From contig NZ_PYGA01000015.1 in assembly GCF_003014485.1 (NCBI RefSeq), positions 124,001 through 188,000 of the forward strand: a DNA stretch of 64,000 nucleotides, given 5' to 3'. The notes beneath the pieces were generated by a model, which saw only the letters and a list, made by a program, of their open reading frames with translations, had not been told where the DNA came from and ran no database searches. The stretch comes from Murinocardiopsis flavida. GTDB lineage: Bacteria; Actinomycetota; Actinomycetes; Streptosporangiales; Streptosporangiaceae. Shown in pieces: positions 63,974-64,000 of the stretch (within the stretch, counting starts at the first letter, position 1; each line of letters begins with the position of its first letter). The translations under genes and the position numbers were made by a program.

Positions 63974-64000
63974 GCCCGGCTCCTGGCTCGGTTCGGCACC

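Overview
The window is a 64 kb stretch of very GC-rich actinobacterial chromosome. The order rsmG-parA-parB, trxA-trxB-sigM, murJ, cca, ino1, rpsF-ssb-rpsR-rplI and dnaB is the arrangement found on one side of the replication origin in Streptomyces and its relatives. The right end of the window therefore lies close to oriC, with dnaA/rpmH expected just beyond base 64,000. A family near Nocardiopsaceae/Streptosporangiales is my best guess, but the sequence alone does not settle the genus.

Left part (1-30 kb, mixed core and accessory). The window opens with the tail of an IS110 transposase and a DUF234-type ATPase with a striking palindromic promoter. Next come a phosphoribosyltransferase, a two-component system beside a multicopper oxidase, a GNAT enzyme, a class V aminotransferase, tRNA-Ser(CGA), tadA with two paralogous tadA-associated proteins, and upp. 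From 11.7 to 16.5 kb are small proteins, an ABC-F protein behind a short leader peptide and a structured leader RNA, and a divergent ribosomal protein L11 paralog. A 2.4 kb gene-free stretch of degenerate repeats (16.6-18.7 kb) follows. Then come an APH-type kinase, an AraC regulator, a DinB/TIGR03086 protein, an ABC exporter, a GMC oxidoreductase, a HIT protein, an enoyl-CoA hydratase with a divergent TetR gene, and a three-gene set (hydrolase, TetR, DJ-1/PfpI) whose promoters share one operator sequence.

Middle part (30-45 kb, conserved). dnaB carries a 414-residue intein. A dense cluster of DnaA boxes sits upstream of dnaB. A MATE transporter and two Tat-exported PGRP amidases follow. The rpsF-ssb-rpsR-rplI operon, a GT87-like membrane glycosyltransferase, a class A penicillin-binding protein and ino1 complete this section.

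Right part (45-64 kb, cell wall, redox and segregation). An MFS and a LysE transporter precede cca. A long co-oriented series then runs DUF6049, two MurJ homologs in tandem, a pseudokinase, sigM and its anti-sigma factor. A sigma-R type promoter precedes trxB-trxA. Four parS sites flank parB-parA, two of them inside the parA reading frame. rsmG ends the window.

The observations I consider most worth testing are: the ABC-F plus L11-paralog pair, the second lacking the prolines that thiopeptides contact; the class 3 type intein in dnaB; the DnaA-box cluster about 30 kb from the presumed oriC; the three-promoter TetR regulon; and the inverted arrays of roughly 185 bp repeats.
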